DNA of 64,000 nucleotides from Chrysoporthe austroafricana (GCA_001051155.2 JYIP02000003.1:2480001-2544000), one strand, 5' to 3'. Positions 19,801 through 33,530 are shown, counted from the stretch's first letter. The notes: generated by a model not told the origin, from the sequence alone. Numbers and translations: made by a program.

Positions 19801-22800
19801 TATAATTCTTTAAAGCAAAGATAAACTGGAATGTAAAAGCTAAGCTTAAAAACGTAAGCTAATTGCTAGCAAAAAGTTAAGCTGAATTCGACTTATATTT
19901 CCAGAGCAATAAGTATAGCTATTTAGTTATATTTCGTACCCGAATAAGAGCTTGAGTATTGGATCGATTAGAAGCAAGCATTTTGCTAAAATAAAAATAT
20001 AATATTCCTTACGAATTGGATATTCTGAATTTAGAATTATTTATACGATTTGGTTATTTTAGTAATACTATAGCAAAAATGGAAATATTTGCCCGAATGC
20101 TAGTATAATCCTAGCAAGCAAAAGCTGCAATTATTATAGTAATGCTACCCAGATTTTATAAGCTAATCCTTATTAATATTAAGCGAATTCCAAAAATATA
20201 ACCTTTTTATTCAAGCCGAAATAGAAAAGGTAAATAAATTGCTTAATAAGCTATTAGATTAAAGAAATCCTAATAACGAACCAAGTAACGACCTTTTTAA
20301 AAATCCAGAAAAATTAATTTTTAAAAATAATCGAACTATTTTAAATAGATTATATAACCCCGCTAGCGAATTACGATAATTATTACTATATCGCGCGACA
20401 ATACTTCTTTTAATGAATTAAAAACGGGTTATAGCTTTTAAGAAAGCTGAATTCAGATTAATTGTTATTCATTAAGCATATTTTCCAATAAACTGCGGAA
20501 ATTACTGGAAAACGGCTAGAAAAGTATTAACTCTCGGATATAAAAACCCCCGAAATAAAAGACTATTTCGAAAATAATAATAAATTAAGGATTTGAAAAG
20601 ATAAAGCTATTAAGGAATCGGAAATTGATTTCAGTATATACATTTGCAAGCATTTATCGGAATTTCTCTATAAAATTATAGAATTAATATAAATATACGC
20701 TAGAATTTTCAAAAATATAAATCCTATTAATATGCTAATCGATTAATAAATAAAGGTCGATTTGGTTGAAAGATAGCAAAACTAGAAAATAAGATAAAAG
20801 CTATATTATTCAAATAAAGAAAACTAAGAAATAATTAACGAAATTTTGGACAAATTATACTAATAAAGTCGAGCTGAATAGATTATAAATATAATACTAT
20901 TCGGTTTACTAATTTTTATAATTTGGAAGAATATAAATAGCCAGAAAAAAAAATATATAATAATTAATTTATACGCTTTAAACAAAGTTTCAATCCCTAA
21001 TGCTTACTTCTTGCTATTATAGCAAGAAATTATCAAATAGCTAAAAAAAAAAATATATATTACAATAATAAATATATAGCAATTTTTCTATTAATTCCTA
21101 ATATATCCAAACTATAAAAACCGATTTATTATTATTAATTATTATAATTAAGAAAAGATAAAAATTCTATTTATAAGATTTCGAAATTTACTATTCTATA
21201 TTTAGCATTTTATAAATTAATTCCTATAATTATATTATAAATTTGCTTCCGCTTTTATAAACGATATTATTATCTATTCAATTATAGAATAAAATTATTT
21301 GCGATATTTACAAACTATTTTCTTGCTATTTTTATATAAAAATATTTCATTAGCTAGACTCAAATCGTTTCTTGGATATCTTTCAATTCAGATTTTAGGA
21401 TTCAAAATAAATAGATTCGGAATTTCCAATACGGAATACCGGATATAAGCTATTCGCAATCTGGAATTCCTTAAAATATTCTAATAACTAGAAAGGTTTA
21501 TTGGATTTACAGGATACTTACGCTACTTAATTCTTAGATATAATTATAGAATTAATCCATTTCAGAAAAAGAAAACTAGGATATTGAACGAAATTTGCTA
21601 ATCGAACTATTTATTTTTAAGTATAAAATAGCGAAATTATATTACGCAAGCTATTTTTGACTTAATACTAAATAAAATTAATAATTTTTATAATTTCAAA
21701 ATAGCTTTGGAAGCTAAAAATGCTTTATTTTATTATATTTCAAATAAACTTCTTTTTATCTAGCTAAATATATTTAAAGAAATAAGATTTTCAAATATTA
21801 TTTTCCAATTAGCAAATAATTATATATAGAATAGAATATTGCTAATAGCAAGTATAATTATATAATTAATCTTTTATTTGAATAAAACGATTAACGAAAT
21901 AGAACGAAAATACTAGCTTATAGAATTAGAAATAGCCTATCTAATATAATTAGTACGAAAATTGCAAATAATAATAAAATCGAATCGAATTAAGCTAGTT
22001 TATATCCTTACCGATTATATAATAATAATTAGCATTATCTATTCGTTATCTATAAATATAATAAATAAGATTAAAGCAAATATATAATTAATTTTCGTTT
22101 CGGAATATTTAAGCCAATTCGATTTGAAAGCATATTATATACCGGGAAAGTCGAATATTTTCGCAAATGCTATATTAAAATTGCCATTTACCCAGAAACT
22201 TATCGATAATAAAGGCATTCTAAACAAAATATAAGAAAACGAATTTATCTAAATTCTCAATAAAATATTTATAAATAGCGAAATAAAAAGGCGTATTAAG
22301 AAAGGATACGAAAAATACCCCTTATAGTTCAGAATAATCGAATAATTGAAAAACTTAAATAAAGTTGCCCGATTACTTTTTATATTAAATTATAATAGCT
22401 TACTATTTTTCAAGGATTATTACAGGAAATAACGACTATATATCCCGAATGAAATAGCATTAGATTTTATTAAAGAAGCTTACGATAGAAAATATTATTT
22501 CGGTATAAACCGCATATAATACGACTTAACGGATCGATTCGTTATTAGATATTGCTATGCTAAAATATGCAATTATATATCGATATATTGAACTTATAAC
22601 GAGAATAAAAACGATTTATAATAACTTTTAAAAGAAATGCAATTCATATTATTTCCATTAATCCTATTTTATACTATTATTATAAACTTTATTATAGGAC
22701 TACCGATAATATTATTTATAAATACTATATAAGCTTTGGCTAAAATGCTATACTTGAATACATTTCTTACGATTATAAATAAATATTCCAAAATTATAAT

Positions 22801-23859
22801 TATTATATTAAGTAATGCAATATATATTGCAGCAAATTAAGTAACCCTTATTTTACGGATATTTTATATTATTAATTAAGAAATATCCAAAAGGATTATT
22901 TTAAATAGAGATTCGAAATTCCTATTAGAATTCTGGAAATATTTGTAAAAGGCTATCGGAACGAAACTTGCTTACTTTACCGCTTTGCATTCGCAAACAG
23001 ATAAGCAGTCTGAAATAAAGAACCGAATAATTGAAATAGCAATTCGGTATTTCATAACCGCTTACCCTAATACAAAATAAACCGAAATAATACCGGCATT
23101 ATAATTTAACTTGAATAATGTATATAACCGAACTATAAAATATTCAGCTAGCCAAATGCTATTCGGATTTAACTTATTATCGGGCTAATAAATAAAGGAT
23201 ATAATATCTTTAGCAAGAGAAATTTTCTAAGAAAAAGCTTAACTTTTTATTGCCGAAACGCAAATAATAGCCAAATTGCAATATAATAAGCATTATTGCC
23301 AAATAGTTTTCGAATCAAATAATTGAATATATATTCGCTTAAATTACGAATATTTATTACTAAATAACTTATTTCTAAAGTTTTTATAATAGAGAATAAA
23401 ACTTTTCCAGGTTATTCGAAAGATAAAGAACTTAATATATAAATTGAAATTGGCTTTCTATATAAATATCTATTCAGTAATTTCAGTAATACAATTAACG
23501 CTTGCAAACTTTCTTAAAATAAACCTTTATAAATATAATTCTATATACTAAAACTTAATAAATATGCTAAAAGATCCGGATATCGAAAAGTATTTGGAAG
23601 ACTATTAATATTACGAGCTGGAAAGGATAATTAGCTGCTATAAGCGAAGGTATAAACGTAATCCGCGCAGAATTGAATACTTAATAAAATGGATGAATTA
23701 CTCTAGTTATTATAATATATAGATGCCTTATAATGCTTTAAATGCGGACGAAATAATACGTAATTTCGAACAGAAATGCGAAGCTATAGCCGAACTGCAA
23801 GAAGGAATAAAGCGAGAGCGGCTATTAGCGGAAAAAGTCTTTAAACCGGGAGATATTAT
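16830..23859 (+). pseudogene. Outer X element: gag-pol remnant with chromodomain
   Basis: One long decayed coding region. The gag part (from about 16845) opens with VYKFIQALNDSER and DWKLLADRYEKAKQNP. A protease-like patch near 19740-19800 reads VCIDISAIRYAIAKEL. Reverse transcriptase runs about 20380-21560: NAYFLLL, FINDIIIYS at 21254-21280 in place of the usual xxDD box, then KSFLGYLSIQILGF, the arrangement of one Ty3/gypsy lineage. RNase H and integrase follow to about 23250, with RDSKFLLEFWKYL and LAYFTALHSQTD near 22920-23010. A chromodomain (about 23590-23790) shows RRIEYLIKWMNYS. The reading frame continues across the ATTAT site (23855) into the block that resumes at 49271. Stops mostly replace Gln and Trp codons. 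Confidence 0.75.
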
Positions 23860-24066
23860 TAATGGTAAATGTATTGAAATATATTATAAAATATAATTCT
23901 CTCAAGAAAGTAAACTATATTAAAGCTTATCAGGGCATTATATAAGCTTCCCGGTAAGGGTATAGCATTTACTTAGTAAATTCATTGCGTATTTATTAAG
24001 GGATTTATTATAGATTTATTAAGCAAATCTATTATAAATTTATTTCGTTTATAGGTTTTGCTATTA
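23860..24066 (-). repeat. X-family 3' LTR of the inner element
   Basis: 207 bp, minus orientation; plus-strand ends TAATGGTAAATG and TTTTGCTATTA. Directly inside it is the 3' non-coding block shared with 52130-52211 (GGCCGGCAAT next to the LTR), probably including the polypurine tract. Confidence 0.88.
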
Positions 24067-24748
24067 ATTGCCGGCCTTTTATAACCTTTATTTATAAAAG
24101 AAGCTAATTATCAGAAATATTTTAAGTAGCGGTAATACGATATAATAAAACTCTGGGTTATACGGCAAGGAAAAGCATAACAGTATTATTAAATAAAAGA
24201 GATTATATAGGAAATAATAATCGTTTTATAAAGCCGACTTGTATTAAAGTCCTAATAAGTAAATATGCTTATACTGGGGACTTGAATAACAAATATGCTT
24301 ATACCAGGAACTAAAAGAAAACTTACTTATATTAAAAGCTTAGAATTAATTCTCTATTATAATCGGTTTATGCTTAAAGTAAATAGATATATATAATACT
24401 TATATATAATAAGGCTAGCCGATATCCAAATATATTTCGGTAATGCTTAATCGTATTTACTGCCGAAATATTTAGTATAGATATAATTAAAGATTAAAAT
24501 TGCTTGTAAATATTAATAGAAAGTATAGCTTTCAGATAATAAGATATTAAGTAAATATAATAATAATAAATATAAAGTAAAATTACGATAGGATATATCG
24601 GTATGTAAAGCCGATAGCTATATATAATTGTTATATAGTAATATCGTAACCAGTTCTCAATATAAATAGCTAAGTCTATAAATTATTGGAAGAAAGCAGT
24701 ATTATATGCTACTAATAATATTATATCGATAAATAATAGCAATATTTA

Positions 24749-26650
24749 TTAATTAGGAATAACTTCCCGGGCTTTAGCAATAGCTTTAAGGTTTAGTAAG
24801 TTGCGAAGGAATGTAGCAAATAGTTTTTCCTTTCCGATATAATTGCAAAAGTCAGTATAGTTATGGATATCAAGCTGCAAAATCTTAACTAGCTTATGCG
24901 CTTGGATATAGGATTTAAGGCTTATTATACGATTTTAGCATTGCAAGGACCGGGCAGTACTGAAATGGTTTTTATTTTCGTTAGCTTATTTCTGAAAAGT
25001 AGTATTGAAATCGTAATTTATATTGTCTTTAGTAAAGATAATCTTAACAGCTTTGAAATTGTATTCGAAACGGAAAATTTGGTTTATAATAAAATATAAG
25101 CCTGACCGATTAAATAAAATAATAGGATTAAAGTTGCGGAACCAAATAACGAATTCGTATATATATTCTCTTATAGTAAAAAAGAAGAAATATTAAATGC
25201 AATTATCGTAAATTCCGATAATGCCGAACTTAATATTATTATAAATAGCAAAGCCGTTAGCAATATAAGGATAGTTAATATTGAAATTGCCTTCCCAAGT
25301 AAAATTATAGCGTATATATTTTTTGGATATATAGAAGGCTAGCATACGGTAGTATATTGCGATTTCGGCTTTAATAGCTTTAGATTTGGAATTATATTTA
25401 ATAGATAAAGCAGGGATAGCGCGAAGCGTAGCCCGTAAGAGCAGAATGCTATTAATATTAGCTCGGGAAGCCTTGCTTAATATGGCTAATAAACTAGTTA
25501 TGCTCGGTAAGTCGTTTTCAATTAGGTTAATAATATCGTCTATAATTCAATAGCGCTTGGCTAGCATTATAAAGTTTCGTTCTATTATAATAGATAGGCT
25601 TAAATTAATAACCGGTATAATAAGTTCGGGAGCTTTAAGTTTGGCTAAAATTAGCTTGATATTTTTAGCTATCTTTTTCCAGGCAGTAAAGGTTGTATTA
25701 CGATTATATTTGTAAACTATAACGATTTCTGTTATATTGGTTATATAGCGTACGGTATTTACTTTCCTTTTAATAAGGTTATTGCGATTGCTTAATATTA
25801 TTTGTCCTGCCTTATCCTTAATATAACGGCTATACCTATTTCGTAAGCGATTATCTTTCGAAATTATAATGGGAAATAAGATGCGATAAGCTATTAATAG
25901 GGTATATAAAGCAAGGATAAGATTACGAATAATAAGTAAATTCGGGGTAAATTCAAGCGATATTCCCTTAATAGAATTATCCGTTAATCCGTTATCTATA
26001 TCCTTGCTCGTAATAGCATTCGCGCCAGTAAAAATACTTAGATAAAGCTCTTATCTTTCGTAAATAAAGCTAGAGCGGTCGATTTATAATAGCATAAAGT
26101 ACTATAAAATAAGCTTTTAAGCTTCTTTAATAATTAGCAGCCGATTAATATTGCCGCTACTTAATTCGGTATTGGGGATATAGATATTATATTCGACTTT
26201 TCGGTCTATTATATCGGTATAACCCTTACTGATTAGCGCTCGACAAAAGGCTATTATATAAGTTTCCTAGCGGCAAAGGAAATCGCTTAAATAGTTTTTC
26301 GTTACGTAAATATTACGGTAAAAACGGCTTTCGCTACTATATAAGTATATAGCCTACCGATATCCTTCCAGGGAGAGGCGGTCCTTAAGCGATATTTTAT
26401 AAATATATTTGGCATATTATATAGTCTTGCTTTTTCAGCAAACCTTGGAAGGTTCTTCTTGGGATATAAAGTATAATATCGCGTAAAAATTAAGTATAGT
26501 TAAACGTACCGTTTTTTATTAATCTTAGTCTTATAGCGAAGCATTTACGGAAAGATACGACTTGATAATTGCATAATGCGTTTTGGTTTTAATAATATTA
26601 ATAGCTTTATTAGTACAGTCTTTACGGGTTTACGGAAGCTTGGCAAAGTA
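24749..26650 (-). pseudogene. Inner X element: third ORF (unknown protein), decayed
   Basis: Minus-strand copy of the long ORF found 3' of pol in all X elements. It ends KAREVIPN and stop at 24749; the 5' limit near 26650 is approximate. Same block order as the copy at 49640-51529: a RKSKTI-type basic patch, DIINRK..EYN, RNFIMLAKRY, SKASRASINS, IREYIYEFV, IRYNF. Stops lie at former Gln/Trp codons. Several codons keep more GC than in the outer copy, so comparing copies is informative. Function unknown; see the outer copy. Confidence 0.6.
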
Positions 26651-26959
26651 AAGCGAAATTAATAATAATGCTAGCTTAATGCCCAAAAATAATATTCAAA
26701 AGTATAATAAAAAGTAGTAATAACGGGGCGATATAGCTAGCTATAATAAGTAGATAAGGATAATAATTATAAGCGCGCTAATAGGAAAAGGAAAACAAAA
26801 TGAATTCACTAGCAGTTTACGAAATAATAGCTTTTTGCATTCGCCAGAAATTTACTTGCCCTATTTAGCAGTCGCTTTTACCCTAATACGCGCTTATTAT
26901 ATTGCGAGTTCTTTCGATTTTTTGGAATAAGTAAACTAGCTTATTCCAGTATATTTTTT

Positions 26960-29900
26960 ATTTATAAGTTGCGCTTTAGCTTGCTTCGTTTTCGTAAGGC
27001 AATTACGATAATATTTCCCGGTTTAAGGATTTCTTCCGTTAATAGCCGCTTTCGCTTTGCTCTTTCCTGTAATTCGGCTATAGCTTCGCATTTCCGTTCG
27101 AAATTACATATTATTTCGTTTGCATTCAGAGCATTACAAGGCATCTATATATTATAATGGCTAAAATAATTCATCCATTTCACTAAGTATTTAATTCTGC
27201 GCGGATTATATTTATACTTTCGCTTATAACGGTTAATTATTCTTTCTAGCTCGTAATATCGGTAATCTTCCAAATACTTCTCGATATCCGAATCTTCTAG
27301 CATATTTACTGGGTCCTGATATATAAGGTTATATTTATAGGAATCCGTTTTAAAAAGGTTTGCAAGCGTTAACTATATTACCGAAATTACTGGATAGATA
27401 TTTATATAAAGAGCCAATTTTAATTTATATACTAAGTTCTTTATTTTTCGAATAATCTAGAAAAGTCTTATCTTTTATTATGAAAACTTTAAAGATAAGT
27501 TATTTAGCAATAAATACCCGTAACTTAAGCAAATATATACTTAATTATCTGGTTCGAAAATTATTTGGCAATAATACTTATTATATTGCAATTTAATTAT
27601 TATTTGCATTTCGGCAATGAAAAGTTAAGCTTTTTCCTAGAAAACTTCTTTTGCTAAAGGTATTATATCCTTTATTTACTAGCTCAATAATAGATTGAAT
27701 CCGAATAGCATTTAGCTAGCTGAATATTTTGTAATTTAGTTATATATATTATTCAAATTGAATTATAATGCTAGTATTATTTCGGTCTATTCTGCATTAG
27801 GGTAAGCGGTTATAAAATGCCGAATTGCTATTTTAACTATTCAGTTCTTTATTTTAAACTGCTTATCTATTTGCGGATACAAAGCAGTAAAGTAAGCAAG
27901 TTTCGTTCCGATAGCCTCTTACAAATATTTCCAGAATTCCGATAGGAATTTCGAATCTTTATCTGAAATAATCCTTTTAGGTATTCCTTAGCTAGTAATA
28001 TAAAGTATCCGTAAAATAAGGATTGCTTAGTTTGCTATAATATATATTGCATTATTTAATATAATAATCGTAATTTTAGAATATTTATCCGTAATCGTAA
28101 GAAATGCATCCAGGTATAGCATTTTAGCCAGGGCTTATATAATATTTATAAATAGTACTATTAATAGTCTTATAATAAAGTTTATAATAATAATATAAAA
28201 TAGGATTAATAGAAATAATATAAGCTGCATTTCCTTTAAGGGTTGCTATAAATCATTTTTATTCTTATTATAAGCTCGATATATCGATATATAATTGCGT
28301 ATTTTAGCATAGCAATATTTGATAACGAATCGATCCGTTAAGTCGTATTATATGCAGTTTATACCGAAATAGTATTTTCTATTATAAGCTTTTTTGATAA
28401 AATCCAATACTACTTCATTCGGGATATATAATCATTATTTCCCGTAATAATCTTTAAGAAATAGTAAGCTATTATAATCTAATATGAAAAGTAATCGAAT
28501 AACTTTATTTGAGTCTTTTAATTATTCGATTATTCTGGACTATAAGGAATATTTTTCGTATTCTTTCTTGATACGCTTTTTCATTTTGCTATTTATAGAT
28601 ATTTTATTAAAAACTTGGATAAGTTCGTTTTCTTATATCTTATCTAGAACGCCCTTATTATCGATAGGTTTCTGGGTAAATAGCAATCTTGATATAGCAT
28701 TTGCGAAAACGTTTAACCTTCCCGGTATATAATATGCTTTCAAATCGAATTGGCTTAAGTATTCCGAAACGAGAATTAACTATATATTTGCTTTAATCTT
28801 ATTTACTGTATTTATAGATAACGAATGGATAATGCTAATTATTGCTACGTAATCGGTAAAGATATAAATTAGCTTGGCTTAATTTGATCTTATTATTATT
28901 TACAGTTTTCGCATTAACTATATTAGATAGGCTATTTCTAGCTCTATAGGCCAATACTTTCGTTCTGCTTTATTAATTATCTTGCTTAAATAGAAGATTG
29001 GTTATACGGCTATATTTGCTATTAGCGATATTCCGTTCTATATATAATCGTTTGCTAATTGGAAAATAACGTTTGAAAACCCTATTTCCTTAAACGTATT
29101 TAGCTAGATAAAAAAAAAGTTTATTTAGGATATAATAAAATAAAGCATTTTTAGTTTCCAAAGCTATTTTGAAATCGTAAAAACTATTAATTTCGTCTAG
29201 TATTAAATTAAAAGTGGCTTATATAATATAGTTTTGCTATCCTATGCTTGAAAGTAAATAGTTCGATTGGCAAACTTTATTCAGTATCCTAATTTTCTTT
29301 TTCTGAAATGGATTAATTCTATAATTGTATTTAGGAATTAAATAGCATAAGTATCTTATAAATCCAATAAACTTTTCTAATTGCTAGAATGTTTTAGGGA
29401 ATTCCAGATTGCGAATAGCTTGCATCCAGTATTCCGTATTGGAAATTCCGAATCCGTTTACCTTAAATCCTAAAATCTGGACTGAAAGATATCCAAAAAA
29501 CGATTTGGGTTTAGCTAATGAAATATTTTTGCGTAAAAATAACGAAAAGATAGTTTGTAAGTATTATAAATAATCTTATTCTATAATTAAATGAATAATA
29601 ATATCGTTTATAAAAGCAGAAGCAAACTTGTAATATAATTATAAGAGTTAATTTATAAAATGCTAGATATAAAATAATAAATTTCGAAATCTTATAAGTA
29701 GAATTTTCATTCTTTTTTAATTACGATAATTAATAATAGTAAATCGGTTTTTATAATCTGGATATATTAAGAATTGATAGAAAAATTGCTATATATTTAT
29801 TATTGTAATATATATTTTTCCTTTTAGCTATTTAATAACTTTTTGCTATAATAGCAAAGGGTAAATATCGGGAACTAAAACCTTATTTAAAGCGCATAAA

Positions 29901-32394
29901 TCAATTATTATATATCCTTTCTTCTAGCTATTTATATTTTTCCAAACTATAAAAATTGGTAAACCGAATAGCATTGCATTTATAACCTATTCAGCTCGAT
30001 TTTATTAATATAATTTATTCAAAATTTCGTTAATTACCTTTTAATCTTCTTTACTTGAATAATATAGCTTTTATCCTATTTTTTGGTTCTATTATCTTTC
30101 GATTAAATCGACTTTCATTTATTAATCGATTAGCATATTAATGGGATTTATATTTTTGAAAATTCTAGCGTATGCCCGTATTAATTCTATAATTTTATAG
30201 AAAAATTCCGGTAAATGCTTGCAAACGTATATACCGAAATCAATTTCCGATTCTTTAATAGCTTTATCTTTTCGAATCCTTAGTTTATTATTATTTTCGA
30301 AATAATCTCTTATTTCGAGGGTTTCTATATCCGGGAATCGGTATTTTTCTAGCCGTTTTCCAGTAATTTCTGCAATTTGTTAGAAAATATGCTTAATAAA
30401 TGATAGTTAATCTGAATTTAGCTTTCCTGAAAGCTATAATCCGTTTTTAATTCGTTAAAAAAGGTATTATCGCGCAATATAGTAATAGTTATCGTAATTT
30501 GCTAGCGGGGTTATATAATTTATCTAGAATAGTTCGACTATTTTTAGAAATTGGTTTTTCTGGATTTTCAAAAGAGTTGCCGCTTAGTTTATTATTAGAA
30601 TTTCTTTAATCTAATAGCTTATTAAGCAATTTATTTACCCTTTCTGTTTCGGCTTAAACAAAAAAGTTATATTTTTGGGATTTGCTTAATACTAATAAGG
30701 ATTAGCTTATAAAATTTAAGCAGTATTACTGTAATAATTGCGGCTTTTGCTTGCCGGAATTATATTAATATTCGGGCAAATACTTCTACTTTCGCTATAA
30801 TATTACCAAAATAACCAAATCGTATAAACGATTCTGAATTCAGAATATTCAATTCGTAAAGAATATTATATTCTTATCTTAGCAAAATACTTGCTTTTAG
30901 TTAATCTAATACCCAAGTTCTTATTCGGGTACGAAATATAACTGAATAGCTATACTTATTGCTCTGGAAATATAAGTCGAATTCAGCCTAGCCTTTTGCT
31001 AGCAATTAGCTTACGCTTTTGAGCTTAGCTTTTACGTTTCAGTTTATTTTCGCTTTAGGGAATTGTATTAGCAATTCTTTAGCGATAGCATAACGACTAG
31101 CGCTTATATCGATATAGATTTCTATATCCGGCCTATTCGGGTATGCTCTAGCTGCAGCTCTTATATACGTATAATTGCTACTTTGATAAAGCTTGACTGT
31201 AAGTATAGGAATATTATATCCTAAGATTTCTCCTTTCTATATATCGATTTTAGGAAAATTCTATAACTAACTGGATAGTTATATAAAGTATTTGATATGG
31301 AATATGCCTTTATCTACCGATAGTTTTGCTTTTTCGGCTCGAAAAATCCAGATATCGTTTTCGATTATTACGTTTTCCTTATTAGCTTGTTCTTCCAATT
31401 CGTCCTCTTGCCTTTATAAGTTTTCGTTATTTTCGGTCTTTTTATTATATTTATTGCTATCCGCTATAAACAGATCGTTATTTACAGAAAAATAGCCTTT
31501 TCGAGCTAGCTTATCTTCTTTATTTAAATTATATTGCAATTTTCCGTTATCGATATTGAAATTTGCTAAGGTTAACTGGATAAAACGTTTTCTAATATCT
31601 TTTCGTACGAATTGATAATAAAAGCGCAATTAGAAATTTCGGTTTTTTGAAATTAAATTTCTATTATTATCCATAGTATTAGTTAATATTTTCCTAGCTA
31701 TACCCGAAATATTTTATTATCTGGCTATCCGCTTCTATAATTAGTTCCGAGCGTCTATCAGCTTTTGCTATTATTCTAATAAAAGCTTTCGGAATTCGTA
31801 TTCCGGGATATATCCAGTGCTTTTGAATAGATTTGGCTAATTAAACGTCCTTATTAAATAAGATAAATATTCAGATCCTTAAGGCTTGAATCTTTCAGAG
31901 CGTCCTAAGAATATATTGGTTAGGAAATGAATATTAATATTAAGAAGATTAGTAGCCAATTGCGTAACTTTCCGTACCGGTTATACGAGTTTACGAGATA
32001 ATTTTATTACGCGGTCTGATTCGAGAATATGCTATATTTCTTATTTCGCCTTAAGACGTTTTTCGAAATCCCTTGCATTTTCATTTCGACTAGGTCTATC
32101 GAAATGTTTAGCTATTAATTTTTTATCGATCCGATCCCAAATATTTCTAGCCAAATACGAGTTTGGGTATTCGGCTAGCTTAATAAATTGATAGACATAA
32201 TAAATAAATTCCAGAATATTGCAGTTATTTCGTACATTTTTCCTAGAATATTATTAAGCGTTCAGCAAATCCTTTATAGTTTTCCGCAATATAAAGAAAT
32301 CTCTTTTCAATTACTTCTTCTATTAGCTTTAATTATACTTACGCAAAGTAAAGTCTTTACGCTTTTAAGAAAATAATATAAAATAGAATTAAAT
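26960..32394 (-). pseudogene. Inner X element: 3' part of gag-pol with chromodomain
   Basis: Minus strand. From right to left: the end of gag with tyrosine/lysine-rich frames, protease-like patch, reverse transcriptase with FIND at 29614-29603, RNase H, integrase and the chromodomain near 27150-27270. The end of pol reads NALNANEIICNFERKCEAIA, then KPGNIIVIALRKRSKLKRNL, showing that pol continues past the point where the outer copy is interrupted. The gag part upstream is displaced to 47149 onward by the Y insertion. Confidence 0.72.
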
Positions 32395-32399
32395 ATATG

Positions 32400-32820
32400 T
32401 GTTATGAACGCTGCAGTAAATCCTAAGATATACTGTAAGGTCAAAGGGTTTATGCTAATAAGAGCGATGCCAAATACAGCCTTGAGCTTCAGGACAAATT
32501 CACTGTATTTTGCAATATTCATAAGCCAATATAGCTATCAATAATAGGGTCCAATTGATATTTAGATTGACAACTGGAAGTATTGGAATTATCTTTTTTA
32601 AGGGCGTTCCTTATTGTCTATATACTTGGTCTCATAAGCGTAGCTTACTGGCTTACCTAGTAAGCGGGTGAGCACGGCTTACTGGCTTACCTAATAAGCT
32701 AGTAATCCTTATCTTATTTAACCCTAACCCACGCATGGTTCTGATATTCGTGCTATTTATAATGCTCCCAGTAGGTAGGGCATCTGTCTTTCCCCTAGTT
32801 TCGTTTATGGGTTTATAATA
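32400..32820 (-). repeat. Y-A 3' LTR
   Basis: 421 bp. Contains an internal imperfect duplication built on GCTTACTGGCTTACCTA (about 32643-32705) and a telomere-like AACCCTAACCC (32720-32730). Its partner is 46723-47143. Confidence 0.9.
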
Positions 32821-32999
32821 CTATCCCTCTCTTTATCGGCTTTGATATCCTTATTAATTTTTGTAAGAGTTTTTGCAAAACCTTCTTTTGTTCTCGTGCT
32901 TTCCTAATCAGAATGTCGAGCAGAGTACAAAAGAATCGTTCACTCAAAACTTAGCGGCGAGATTCCTTTCTGGAAGCGATCTTTCAATATGCCGTACAG

Positions 33000-33413
33000 A
33001 TGCTTTCCTGTTCCTTTTGTAAGGGCCGTAGAATTTCCGTTTGCCAGGTTTCTGAACGAGATTCCTCTCGTTATTCGGAATGCGTGCGACTCAACCGTTC
33101 TTACTGCGATATGCTAGGCGTCTTTCCTGATGAACTGCGCAAAATAGCTCGTCGCTATCAAGAATTGGAAGATGAACTAGAGGCGGCCGAAAAAAAGGTT
33201 TTCCGGCTTCGTTATCAGAAGCGTATATGGTACGAAAAGATAATACGCGCTATTCGCCGTGGCTTGTCTAGCTTGGAAGAGTTGGAAAGACTGGAAGCCG
33301 AGGAGGCCGAGGAGGAAGGGCATAGGGCTGCAGTGGAATGCCGAGCCGCGGAACTTTTGGTTCCCGAAGGTCCCTTTCCTGAAAGCTTTGATTTTGATGC
33401 TGCCTTGCAGTAG
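33000..33413 (+). CDS. Antisense accessory ORF of Y-A: Zn2Cys6-like cysteine array plus coiled coil
   Basis: Intact 137-aa frame on the strand opposite to gag-pol, starting 180 bp inside the LTR, so that LTR would lie directly upstream as its promoter. The N-terminus has C4-x2-C7-x7-C15-x9-Y25-x2-C28-x7-C36, which fits a fungal Zn2Cys6-type spacing if Tyr25 (TAT) was Cys. Residues 42-108 are strongly charged and helical (ELEDELEAAEKKVFRLRYQK ... SSLEELERLEAEEAEEEG), a probable coiled coil. The tail is acidic, ending SFDFDAALQ. The equivalent position in Y-B has the same architecture. It could be a DNA-binding or dimeric regulator of the element; that is inference. It has no stop, unlike pol. 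Confidence 0.62.
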   Translation: MLSCSFCKGRRISVCQVSERDSSRYSECVRLNRSYCDMLGVFPDELRKIARRYQELEDELEAAEKKVFRLRYQKRIWYEKIIRAIRRGLSSLEELERLEAEEAEEEGHRAAVECRAAELLVPEGPFPESFDFDAALQ

Positions 33414-33528
33414 TTTGGTTCTGATATCGATTGGTCCGTTGTTAGTTTGGAGGCCGGGCCCGGGGATATGGCCGGTTCTTCTGGTACTGACCGTCTTTCT
33501 GGCTGACTAGTAGGTTCTTCTGGCTGGT

Positions 33529-33530
<2 letters not shown>

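Noticed and set aside
23860..24066. A 207-bp inverted-repeat-like unit that looked like a MITE
   Set aside because: Seven copies pair up as LTRs with target duplications around complete retroelements, so it is an LTR.
24067..27010. The block 3' of pol as a separate DNA transposon inserted beside each retroelement
   Set aside because: It lies inside the LTR pair in every copy, pol reads into it, and no terminal repeats or duplications flank it. It belongs to the X element, although an ancient capture remains possible.
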